From a bacterium (GTDB lineage: Bacteria > Bacteroidota > Ignavibacteria > Kapaibacteriales > UBA961), in NCBI GenBank assembly GCA_022844575.1, contig JALHLL010000065.1, positions 1 through 14,836 on the forward strand: a stretch of DNA of 14,836 bases. The letters run 5' to 3'. Positions 1 through 8,255 of this stretch are shown in pieces. The notes below the pieces were generated by a model, which worked only from the letters and a program-made list of their open reading frames with translations, ran no database searches and was not told the origin of the DNA. Each line of letters opens with the position of its first letter. Position 1 is the stretch's first letter. The translations under genes were made by a program, and so were the position numbers.

Positions 1-844
1 ATTCATCGTATATTTCATACTGACCGTTAGCAATACACATATTAGAACGAATGAAAAATGTGTAGGCGATACTGTATTGATCATTCATCTCGAATGCAAG
101 CTCTTCGCATTGTTTCAAGTATAGCTCACATTTCTTTAACTCGCCGAGTTCAAGAAAAGAAATAGAAGTATTTATAAGTTTTGATAATCGGGCTACAGCA
201 TTCTTCGTGTCAAGTTCCAATGACTGCAGCGTATATTTTAATCCATTCTCCTTATCATTAAGTGCAAAGTAAATCGAACCTAAAAGTGAGAATGCGGAAG
301 AACGATCTTGTTCGTCCAATTCCTGTGGAGAGTCCAGTGCATTTGTAATTTGTTCAAATGCCTTAACGTACTCACCGGTTTCTAATAATGTCGTTACTTT
401 ATTGGTTGTAACTTTTATTAAAATATCGTTCCTGTCGATTTTTCTACATAATATCTCCGCTTCATCCCACATATCTATCGCTTCGCTCAAAAAATTAAGT
501 TTTGTTTTAAGCATAGCAAAATAGAACAAACAATATACTTTACCGGTAGAGTAATCAATAGTTTGTGATAGGTGTAATGCTTCAGTAAATAATGTAGATG
601 CTTGTGAGAAATTCCCAATAAAGTAGTGGCATTTTCCCTGCAATGTCTTGCATAATGATTCCAATGTGATGAAGCCGAATTGCTTAAAAACGGGCAAGCA
701 GGTTTCTGCAAAATTCAGAACAGAAGTCGGATTGACATCCGATAATTGCCAACAATGCAAATATTCATTGTGCAGGGAATTGAACTCTGAGTTGAGATTG
801 CACAATTCAAGTATTCTCTGATTTTCATTCTTTACGATGGACAT
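1..844 (-). CDS. TPR-repeat protein, paralogue of the adjacent TPR-HTH regulator (3' part outside the window)
   Basis: An uninterrupted minus-strand frame starts at ATG 844-842 and runs off the left edge after 281 codons. The nearest upstream in-frame stop is the TAA of the preceding gene (884-886), so the start is well bounded, with a 39-nt gap between the genes. No strong Shine-Dalgarno is visible. The protein begins MSIVKNENQR and is clearly homologous to its neighbour along the whole visible length: LPVFKQFG matches LPIFKLYG, GEYVKAFE matches GKYVEAFE, and DKENGLKYTLQSL matches DKEQALDYTLKSL. The spacing and helical pattern are those of tetratricopeptide repeats, a protein-protein interaction scaffold. 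There is no signal peptide, so it is probably cytoplasmic. By analogy with the neighbour it should continue into a coiled coil and a C-terminal HTH, but that part is not in the window. It may be co-transcribed with the upstream gene. The TPR call is firm; the regulatory role is inferred. Confidence 0.85.
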   Translation of the reverse strand, partial: MSIVKNENQRILELCNLNSEFNSLHNEYLHCWQLSDVNPTSVLNFAETCLPVFKQFGFITLESLCKTLQGKCHYFIGNFSQASTLFTEALHLSQTIDYSTGKVYCLFYFAMLKTKLNFLSEAIDMWDEAEILCRKIDRNDILIKVTTNKVTTLLETGEYVKAFEQITNALDSPQELDEQDRSSAFSLLGSIYFALNDKENGLKYTLQSLELDTKNAVARLSKLINTSISFLELGELKKCELYLKQCEELAFEMNDQYSIAYTFFIRSNMCIANGQYEIYDE

Positions 845-883
845 AAACCGATATTGTATTATTACTACGTTTTTTTGCTTCAG

Positions 884-2557
884 TTATAATATCTGTAGAA
901 AGCGAACCAATGGTTCCTTCGGGTCTAGCATAAGTTTTCTCCTGATATTCAATCTGTGCCCTTCCACAGCACGTCCTGAAATACATAATATGGAGCTTAT
1001 TTCTTTTGTAGAGAGATCCGCCTTCAACAAAATGCAAATTCTTAGCTCGGAGGGCGTCAAATCACTGAATTTTTGTAATATTTTTTTTTGATAATCGGGA
1101 AATAGCATGTCAAATCTTTTTTCAAAAATTTCCCATTCCCGATTGCTATGCAGGTAGGATTCCACAGAAGCCGATAATTTTTCTATTTTTTCAATGTATC
1201 CATCATTACCTCTGCTTTTTGTAATATTTCGTAACTCATTATTTATGGTTTGAATAATATTGTTTTTCTGGGTGATGCTCATTGCCAAAACGGAAATCTC
1301 CTTTATTTTTTTTTCGTTTTCGATCTGCAATAATGTGTTCTCATTCTCTAATTGCTCTATTTCATATTGTTTTTCTTTCAGCTTCATTTTTATTTCATGT
1401 AATGCAAAAAGTCTTCTTCTATCATGATCTAACCATAATTCCCTAATTGTTCCATATTTACGTTCCGCATCCAAAGCAGCTCCAATATTGTTTTTTAGGG
1501 AGTAAAGTTCCGAAAGGTGTACATAACAGTCGCATAAAAGCACGGGGTCATCTACTGAATCGTTTAATAAGGGCAATAACGATTCGAGTAATTCGATTGC
1601 CTTTTCATGATGTAGTTCCTTTTCAGCTATTAAGGCAAGTTCATATATGCAATATGTATAAGGGCGCATTGCTTCAAGTGTACGGAAAGATTCCGATGCT
1701 TGAATAAATAATGGCTTAGCTCGCGAGTATTCTCCATAATACGAATAATATTCTGCTTGGATTTTATCGGTAAAAGCGATATGATATCCATCATTAAATT
1801 TCAGTGCTAAAATACTTGCTTCCTCAAGGTATAGTATTCCCTTATCCGGAATTTTCAAATCGCAGAAATTAGTGGCGGCATTCACTAGAATCGGTAATTT
1901 CAAATGGGGTTCTTCGCCTACATATTGCAATGATTTAAGTGTATAATCAAGTGCCTGCTCTTTATCTCCGAGAATAAAATAAATTGTTGCTAAGGAAGTA
2001 AAGGTATTTGCAATACGTGCATCATCGTTTAGTTCTCTAAAGGTTTCTAATGATTGTGTGAAAAGTTCAAATGCTTCAACATATTTACCGGCTTCTACAA
2101 GGGCTGTTCCCTTATTAAAAATAATATTCGGAATTAGGTCTGTACGTTTCATTCTGTGGCAAATTTCCTCACTTTCTTGCCACATTATTAATGCGGTTTC
2201 AATATGATTTTGTCTTGCCTTAAGAATAGCATAATACATCAGATTAAAAGCAAGTCCTGTTGAAAACCCGCACTTGCGAGCAATCTTCTCTCCTTTTGCG
2301 TAGCATTGTTCCGATAATTCGAAATTGCCCATAAGCATTGATGATTTGCCGCGCAAACATTCGCATAAGGATATTAATGAATCGGCACCGTACAGCTTGA
2401 AGATAGGAAGGCAGTTACTAAGAATACGATATGCCTCCGGTGGATTCTCCTCAGAAAATTTCCAACATTGCCGATACTGCGTATAAGCATTGTCAAACTC
2501 TTCCGAATGCTTACATAATTGCAATAGTTCCTTTTCTGTTAAATTTCCTTTTGACAT
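884..2557 (-). CDS. TPR protein with coiled coil and C-terminal LuxR/GerE-type HTH (putative transcriptional regulator)
   Basis: The product has 557 residues and no signal peptide or membrane segment, so it is likely cytoplasmic. Residues about 20-375 form TPR-like helical repeats (for example GKYVEAFELFTQSLETF and GDKEQALDYTLKSLQ). Residues about 376-445 are rich in charged heptads (KEKQYEIEQLENENTLL), as in a coiled coil suited to dimerisation. Residues about 499-557 match a LuxR/GerE helix-turn-helix: LTPSELRI, LSTKEISSIL, GRAVEGHRLNIRRKL. This TPR, coiled coil, HTH order is common in Bacteroidota regulators that lack a receiver domain; the input signal of such proteins is generally unknown. 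The ATG at 2557 is the first methionine of the open frame and gives a typical soluble N terminus; no strong SD precedes it. A truncated paralogue follows 39 nt downstream on the same strand. The DNA-binding call is good; ligand and targets are unknown. Confidence 0.9.
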   Translation of the reverse strand: MSKGNLTEKELLQLCKHSEEFDNAYTQYRQCWKFSEENPPEAYRILSNCLPIFKLYGADSLISLCECLRGKSSMLMGNFELSEQCYAKGEKIARKCGFSTGLAFNLMYYAILKARQNHIETALIMWQESEEICHRMKRTDLIPNIIFNKGTALVEAGKYVEAFELFTQSLETFRELNDDARIANTFTSLATIYFILGDKEQALDYTLKSLQYVGEEPHLKLPILVNAATNFCDLKIPDKGILYLEEASILALKFNDGYHIAFTDKIQAEYYSYYGEYSRAKPLFIQASESFRTLEAMRPYTYCIYELALIAEKELHHEKAIELLESLLPLLNDSVDDPVLLCDCYVHLSELYSLKNNIGAALDAERKYGTIRELWLDHDRRRLFALHEIKMKLKEKQYEIEQLENENTLLQIENEKKIKEISVLAMSITQKNNIIQTINNELRNITKSRGNDGYIEKIEKLSASVESYLHSNREWEIFEKRFDMLFPDYQKKILQKFSDLTPSELRICILLKADLSTKEISSILCISGRAVEGHRLNIRRKLMLDPKEPLVRFLQIL

Positions 2558-2694
2558 ACTCAGTGCACAAGAACAAATTGGTGATATGTATATACAGTTA
2601 TTACTATTTACACAGGGTTTTACATAGACAATGTCGGATAATTGATTGTGATATACCGATACTGAACATTGAGTATCCTCTTCATGAATACTAG
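2558..2694 (-). other. Upstream region of the TPR-HTH gene; no gene seen
   Basis: This short AT-rich stretch should contain the promoter of the TPR gene pair. No convincing -35/-10 pair was found on the minus strand. A perfect 10-bp palindrome, TGTATATACA, lies at 2587-2596, about 30 nt upstream of the start codon, and could be an operator dyad. In such AT-rich sequence it could equally be chance. Confidence 0.3.
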
Positions 2695-3121
2695 TTATTT
2701 GGGGGTATATACCATAATTCTATCCTGAATCGTACTGCCCCATAACTTTGATTCATTATTTGTTTTTCCAAGTTCTGTTAGAGAGATATGTAAGTCCTCT
2801 TTGCGAAGCAACCCATAATGTAAAGTTTTTATCAAACAACATCGTATAGTCGCCTAATGAATATCACGTTTTATCGAAAGAGGTGTCGCCTGTATCATAT
2901 CGTACCCATTATCGCAAACTCGAATTTAATACATCAATGCCGTATGACATATATCCGCAGCTTGCATATACAAGATTGTCATTGCCGAATAATATGGATG
3001 TAAGAACGGTTCTTACCGGATTGTTCTTCAGATAAATTACCCAATTATCAGTTTGGCTATATAATTTCTCGGTTCCGACTAAGAAAAAAAAGAAAAATTG
3101 TACGAGAAAAAGGTGACTTTT
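2695..3121 (-). pseudogene. Decayed two-component-regulator-type beta-propeller gene fragment
   Basis: Reading the minus strand from about 3121 in one frame gives propeller-like sequence broken by stops. FLVGTEKLYS is followed by DNWVIY, then VLTSILFGNDNLVYAS, then a TAA at 2909-2911. WVRYDTGDTSF follows, then a TGA at 2864-2866, then GDYTMLFDKNFTLWVASQRG and LTYLSNRTW, ending at TAA 2756-2758. A shift of one frame then gives LWGSTIQDRIMVYTPK, ending at TAA 2695-2697. The recurring pattern (hydrophobic strand, DxxxxLWV-A/G-S/T-x-x-GL, then W) is that of Reg_prop repeats (Pfam PF07494 family). No start codon or signal peptide is left, and at least two in-frame stops plus one frameshift are needed. 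I read it as an inactivated remnant of a longer secreted or sensor propeller protein. Sequencing error is possible but would need several independent mistakes. Confidence 0.72.
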
Positions 3122-3160
3122 TCATTTTCTATATTTGTTTAGATTTATAAAAAGTGGTGA

Positions 3161-3174
3161 ATAGATAATAATAT
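3161..3174 (+). repeat. 14-nt direct repeat, left copy
   Basis: ATAGATAATAATAT at this site is repeated exactly, in the same orientation, at 8059-8072. The copies lie 13 nt past the stop codon and 14 nt before the start codon of the subtilase gene, so they bracket it. The sequence is AT-rich, so chance remains possible. Confidence 0.45.
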
Positions 3175-3187
3175 CCTTAATTGTTCA

Positions 3188-6100
3188 TTACTCTTTCATA
3201 AATAATATTTCTTCTTTATAAGGACCCGAATGAAGTCGAATGATATATACTCCCGTACTTAAAGTATGCGTATCTAAGTTCCAAGAATATTCACCGGCGC
3301 GTAACCATTGTTGCATAGGAGTCTGTACAATTTCACCGAAAACGGTATATACCGATAAATCGGTATAAGCATCTAAACCTGTAAAGAAATGTACAGTCGT
3401 ATTATTAGTTTGTGCCGGATTCGGATTGACCGATTTTATGCCGAAGGGTAATCCGTTACTTTTAACTCCTCTTATCATAGAGGCACAAATTGCACTATAG
3501 GTAATACCGCCCCCCTGCGAAGCACTTATGCCCGTACAGACATTATCCGGAATGGTTTTCCACGATGCGACACGAAGTTGGAACGTATCGATAGCTGGTA
3601 CAGATGGTAAAAGAACAAGAGTACCAAACTGATATTCACCTTTATAGAACATAGGTTCTCCTGTACCGGAGATGCGGATTTTTCCACCGGAAAGAATGGA
3701 TGTTTGTATTACCCAATCACGTAAAGAACCGTTTTGCGACATACGTTCCGGTAAAGGGAAAATGGCAGTACTGTCAAATTCTATGATAATGTCAAAAGAA
3801 GTGATGCCGTTGCCTTCGGGAATATCGTTCGGTATTTCGAAAGTGAGAACAATGGAAGCAGTATCACCGGGAATAACATTCCCCATCGTGAGTAATTTGA
3901 GAATGCTTCTGGAATTAGGTATTACTTCTACATTAACACTCGCCGAATCCATACAGCCGTATTCGCCGGAAACAATAACATTATATGTCGTTGTTTTCGA
4001 AGGAGTAGCGATAGGATTCGGAATAGTTGGATTATTTAATCCTTCGCTCGGAAACCATTGATAATATATACCGCCCTCGGCATGAAGATTCGCCTGAGTA
4101 CTTAAACAAATAATTGTATCGGGTGAGGTTTTGACAATCGGTTTTTCATCAAAAGCAATAATGATACTATCCGTGACATTACATCCCGTAAGCGTGTCGG
4201 TTACATGTAATAAGTAAAGGTATTTTCCTTTCGACATCGAAACCGTTGTATAGGATGCGGATGAATCGGCAAGACCTGTTGTAGGGAACCACCGATACGA
4301 ATATCCCTTAGTACTCTCTCTACCTATTTTTATATCCTTAGCGGAGCAAACTAATGTATCGAGAGTGAAGGATAGGGGAGTATCCGCAATCTTAACGGTA
4401 AGCGTATCATAAGCCATACAACCCGATATATCATGTGTAGTACGGAGTATATAAGTATATAAACCTGCCTTTAATGAAAGGTTCGGATTCGGTATTGTCG
4501 AATCGCTTAATCCTTCTGTTGGAGACCAAAGGACTGAATATCCGGGAATATATTCGCCTTTGATAGCAGTTTGAGCTGAAGAACAAAAGATAGTATCATA
4601 CTTTCCTCGTGAGTTGGGCGCATTAAAGATCGCAATAGTATGCTCAAGAGAATCCTTTCCGCATGAATCCTCAATTATCAAACGAATACGATATGAACCC
4701 GATACATTATAAGCAATGTTCGGGGGTTGAAAACCACTCCATGATTCCGGAACTGCATTTTTGCCGAAATTCCACGAATAAATGGCAGTAGAACTTGCAA
4801 TTGATGTATTATTGAGTATTATCGAATCGCCTAAACAAAGTGTTGTGGCATTCGTAATAAAATCTGCTTTCGGCGGTGCCGATTTGCAACAATTAGAATC
4901 CACAAAAACGGTGACGGAATCATGGAAACGAAGTCCGGTAGGGTCAATGGCGGTAACAATATACTTTGTTGTTTTATTCGGAGTAGCGAGAGGAGACCGG
5001 ATATATCCGTCATTTAAGCCGTCCAGCGGTTTCCAGAAATAAGAACATTTGGTATTTTCTTTCATTGTCGCATGAAGTTGTGCTGTTTTCCCGAGACAAA
5101 TAACCGTATCATTATTTGCAAGAACTTGTTGGGTCGTTTGCCGGAATCCCTCCAAAAAGTTTGGTAAGCCATTACGAGAATTTTTTCCTCCTAAGTAAAA
5201 ACCTTGTTCAATAAAACTTGCATTTTTTTCATTGGGATTAGAAACTACGCCTAAATAAGGGTAATTGTAATCGTCAGAATGAAATAAAGCAGCGTATATT
5301 TTGCCGTCGGGTGCTAATTGTAAAGCATCTACAAAAATGGATGCACTTCCTATTTTAGTGCCCGACTTTACTATATCCGCGTCACTTCCTGCCTTTAAAT
5401 CGAATTGATAAATATTACTATGCTGATGGTTACCCACATAAAGTTTACTATCATCGGGAGAAAACTCAAGACCATATGGGAAAAAGTCATCACCGGAAAG
5501 TGTAAGCCATAGTGAGGGTTTTCCGGTTTTATTATCAAAACGACATAATTGCAATAGTTTGTCATATCCGAAACCCATTGCAACCATAGAGCCGTCATGT
5601 GAAAAACGTAAATATCCGTGTGGATTAAATTCAGTCATTACCCTACCTATGGAAGTTTTAATCGATTTTCCAACGCCTTTATCCGTCAGCAAAAATGAAT
5701 AATACGTATTTGTATAACGTTCAAAGCTCATTATCCAAATATCTTTTTTATTGTTATGCCAAGTTGCCGATACTTTTTCCGATGCCTCATTCATCATAAA
5801 AACATTTTTTACCGATGTTACATTTCCTCTTCCTCCATCAAGACGTATATCAACAATCGAATAGTAGAGACCGAATTTATCTTCAAAACCTATCGCAACC
5901 GTAAAAAGATAATATTTATATTTACTTGAGGGGTCTGGAACAATAATCGCCGATTGAGTAGAAGAGGAGTTTCCTTTCAAATTTTTTCCATTCGGCATGG
6001 GCTTATGATTTTTATTCCATACGGTAATACCATCCGTATAAAAAAGTAAATTTCCATGATCATCCGAAATTGTTGCACATCCCTCAAAAGTATCCATTAC

Positions 6101-8044
6101 GCTATTAAGCAGAGGTACGGGTTTATCATGATTAAAATCAATACCGGCATATTCGCCGAAATACCAAATAGCATCACTTCGCGGCGGAGTGCCTGAACAA
6201 TTAATAAGTGTGAACTTTTTAGTTCCCGATTGTATAATACCTTCGCATAAGCTGTCACGCACGGAAATAATGGAGTAAATATTCGTATCGGAAGGATTGA
6301 TTTGAATAAAATGATTGTTATTGCGAATACCGTTTTCCGTAAATGTTTGTTTACCGTCACTCCATTGTACAGACCATGGCGGATTGCCTTCAAGTAATAG
6401 TTCGAGAAAAGCATGCGAATATTCGCACACCGAATCACGACCATTCAACACCAGGGTGGCTTTAGGGGGGGCAACTGTAATATATGCTTTCTTTACGATG
6501 GTATCGCAGCCGTATTCATTGCACGCGATAAGTGTTACATCGTATATACCGTTTACGGAATAAGAGACGATAGGGTTTTGTTCCGAAGAGAAGGCGGGTA
6601 TTGCACCCACAAATGTCCATTTCCATGATGTTGCGGGTGTACCTTTGCTTCTATCATAAAAAATTATCTCTTTGCCTGTACAAACTCGCTGGAAATTAGC
6701 CGCAAAATTTGTTCTCGGAGGTCCCGGCTTTACACATAAAACGGCATTTAACGCATTGATACGTCCTGACCCCAAAAGATTGATATAATCGGGATTGGAA
6801 GCATGAATATCCTCGCAGCTCTCTTTTAAACATAATTCTATATCATCGGGTTCGGCAAAAGGATTTCTCGATTTCATAAGCCCTGCCAACCCGGCCACAA
6901 GTGGGCATGCCATGGATGTACCGCTAAAATGAGCATATCGCTCATTGCCGGGTACGGTACTGTAAATATCGACACCGGGAGCAGCAACATCCACCCAATC
7001 GCCATAATTGGAGAACCATGCTTTTTTATCGTTCGAACTTGTAGCGGCAACAGCTATAACATGGTTGTAGGAAGCGGGAAACATAGGAATACTTATATTG
7101 TCGTTTCCGGCAGCAGCAATAAGTACAATACCTTGGCGATGTGCTTCATTAAATAATTCTTGAAAAGCGGATGAAAAACCACCCCCGCCCCAAGACATGG
7201 AAATTATATCTGCTTTAGAAACAATGGCATATTCGACCCCCTGAAAAACGTGAGTAAGCGATTTTCCCGTCGTAGCATCTAACTTTGTTTTTACGGGAAT
7301 AATGCTGATACCGTACCCTATGGATGCAATACCGATGGAGTTATCGGTTGCCGCCGCTGCAATACCGGCGCAGTGCGTTCCATGCGAAAATTCCGATGTG
7401 GAAGCAAAGGAGGGTGGGTGAGGATTATTATCATTATCGGCAGCGTCCCATCCGTATATATCATCAATGTAACCGTTATTATCATCATCAATATTATTGC
7501 CTTCAATTTCACCCGTATTTTTCCATATAGCGGGTTTTAAATCGGGGTGTGAAATATCAACGGCATCATCCACAATTGCAACTCTTATACTCGACTTGCC
7601 TTTTGATATATCCCAAGCTGCCTCGGCCGAAATTTTAGTTAAACTCCACTGCTTCGGGTCGAAGTCATTGGGCGTAGCGAATAAATGATATTCAGGTAAT
7701 TGTTCGATAACGTCAACTTCTCTGTTATTACGTATTCTTTCAATAAAACTTTCCTTTTTATTATTAAGAATCGTTACCTGAATCCACAGTTTCATTGCCG
7801 GCAATTTGGAGAGCCGGCGAACGGATTCCATTACATCGAATTCACGCATTATACGGATTACATCTTTATCATATACCGAAAGTAGAGATTCGCTTTCCTT
7901 TTGAGGAGATAATAGGTGATCAGTGAGAGTCGAATTCTTGAGTTTAAGAAGGAGAACGGATGTCTCTGCCCCAAAGACACAATTATTATATGAGAGAATA
8001 AAATATAAAAAAACACAGGCAAGAAGTGAAGAAACATGTTTCAT
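3188..8044 (-). CDS. Secreted multidomain subtilisin-family (S8) protease with PKD and propeller domains and T9SS sorting signal
   Basis: The product has 1618 residues. A signal peptide (about 1-25) and a prodomain-like stretch (about 28-125) precede an S8 peptidase domain (about 130-435). The catalytic triad is Asp159 (VAIVD), His221 (HGTHCAG) and Ser377 (GTSMACP), with oxyanion Asn314 (AAGND). An IDDDNNGYIDD segment near 185 resembles a calcium-binding loop. Then come a PKD domain (about 444-526), an Ig/PKD-like domain (527-615), a large propeller (622-968; WYFGEYAGIDF, LLFYTDGITVWN, STQSAIIVP), another PKD (1058-1143), four W-x-P-x-x-GL modules (978-1050 and 1149-1375) and a cohesin-like beta domain (about 1380-1518). 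The C terminus (about 1535-1618; NPNPAQ, LSTGVYIIRLHSG) is a type A T9SS sorting domain, so the protein is probably exported across the outer membrane and attached to the surface or released. The ATG at 8044 is supported by AGGAG 7 nt upstream. The substrate is unknown. All catalytic residues are present, so the enzyme is probably active. Confidence 0.95.
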   Translation of the reverse strand: MKHVSSLLACVFLYFILSYNNCVFGAETSVLLLKLKNSTLTDHLLSPQKESESLLSVYDKDVIRIMREFDVMESVRRLSKLPAMKLWIQVTILNNKKESFIERIRNNREVDVIEQLPEYHLFATPNDFDPKQWSLTKISAEAAWDISKGKSSIRVAIVDDAVDISHPDLKPAIWKNTGEIEGNNIDDDNNGYIDDIYGWDAADNDNNPHPPSFASTSEFSHGTHCAGIAAAATDNSIGIASIGYGISIIPVKTKLDATTGKSLTHVFQGVEYAIVSKADIISMSWGGGGFSSAFQELFNEAHRQGIVLIAAAGNDNISIPMFPASYNHVIAVAATSSNDKKAWFSNYGDWVDVAAPGVDIYSTVPGNERYAHFSGTSMACPLVAGLAGLMKSRNPFAEPDDIELCLKESCEDIHASNPDYINLLGSGRINALNAVLCVKPGPPRTNFAANFQRVCTGKEIIFYDRSKGTPATSWKWTFVGAIPAFSSEQNPIVSYSVNGIYDVTLIACNEYGCDTIVKKAYITVAPPKATLVLNGRDSVCEYSHAFLELLLEGNPPWSVQWSDGKQTFTENGIRNNNHFIQINPSDTNIYSIISVRDSLCEGIIQSGTKKFTLINCSGTPPRSDAIWYFGEYAGIDFNHDKPVPLLNSVMDTFEGCATISDDHGNLLFYTDGITVWNKNHKPMPNGKNLKGNSSSTQSAIIVPDPSSKYKYYLFTVAIGFEDKFGLYYSIVDIRLDGGRGNVTSVKNVFMMNEASEKVSATWHNNKKDIWIMSFERYTNTYYSFLLTDKGVGKSIKTSIGRVMTEFNPHGYLRFSHDGSMVAMGFGYDKLLQLCRFDNKTGKPSLWLTLSGDDFFPYGLEFSPDDSKLYVGNHQHSNIYQFDLKAGSDADIVKSGTKIGSASIFVDALQLAPDGKIYAALFHSDDYNYPYLGVVSNPNEKNASFIEQGFYLGGKNSRNGLPNFLEGFRQTTQQVLANNDTVICLGKTAQLHATMKENTKCSYFWKPLDGLNDGYIRSPLATPNKTTKYIVTAIDPTGLRFHDSVTVFVDSNCCKSAPPKADFITNATTLCLGDSIILNNTSIASSTAIYSWNFGKNAVPESWSGFQPPNIAYNVSGSYRIRLIIEDSCGKDSLEHTIAIFNAPNSRGKYDTIFCSSAQTAIKGEYIPGYSVLWSPTEGLSDSTIPNPNLSLKAGLYTYILRTTHDISGCMAYDTLTVKIADTPLSFTLDTLVCSAKDIKIGRESTKGYSYRWFPTTGLADSSASYTTVSMSKGKYLYLLHVTDTLTGCNVTDSIIIAFDEKPIVKTSPDTIICLSTQANLHAEGGIYYQWFPSEGLNNPTIPNPIATPSKTTTYNVIVSGEYGCMDSASVNVEVIPNSRSILKLLTMGNVIPGDTASIVLTFEIPNDIPEGNGITSFDIIIEFDSTAIFPLPERMSQNGSLRDWVIQTSILSGGKIRISGTGEPMFYKGEYQFGTLVLLPSVPAIDTFQLRVASWKTIPDNVCTGISASQGGGITYSAICASMIRGVKSNGLPFGIKSVNPNPAQTNNTTVHFFTGLDAYTDLSVYTVFGEIVQTPMQQWLRAGEYSWNLDTHTLSTGVYIIRLHSGPYKEEILFMKE

Positions 8045-8051
8045 AATAAAG

Positions 8052-8056
8052 CTCCT
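8052..8056 (-). promoter_or_regulatory. Shine-Dalgarno of the subtilase gene
   Basis: The minus strand reads AGGAG here, 7 nt before the ATG at 8044-8042. It fixes the start codon and shows that this organism uses SD-led translation for at least some genes. Confidence 0.75.
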
Positions 8057-8058
8057 AC

Positions 8059-8072
8059 ATAGATAATAATAT
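8059..8072 (+). repeat. 14-nt direct repeat, right copy
   Basis: Exact copy of ATAGATAATAATAT at 3161-3174. On the minus strand it sits just upstream of the Shine-Dalgarno of the subtilase gene. Confidence 0.45.
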
Positions 8073-8255
8073 GTGGTATATGCGATTTCTTTTTTTACTA
8101 TAAATCGTTATTCGTTTTTGTTTGAGGCATTCATACCAAAAAATGATATAGTTAATAAATGAGAAAAACCGAATGTTTTATGAAGCAAATGTTAACAAAA
8201 AATCACTGTTGAATAGATGGAAAAAACAGAAAAATCAAATAAATAGCTTCATTGC
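8073..8255. other. AT-rich intergenic stretch; no gene seen
   Basis: This part of the 496-bp gap between the divergent subtilase and lipoprotein genes holds no open frame of note and no clear hairpin. The subtilase promoter should lie here on the minus strand, but I found no -35/-10 pair with acceptable spacing. Confidence 0.5.

Noticed and set aside
3083..3098. A-rich run as a minus-strand terminator T-tract for the protease gene
   Set aside because: It lies about 90 nt past the stop and has no hairpin before it on that strand. It fits better as part of the decayed propeller frame.
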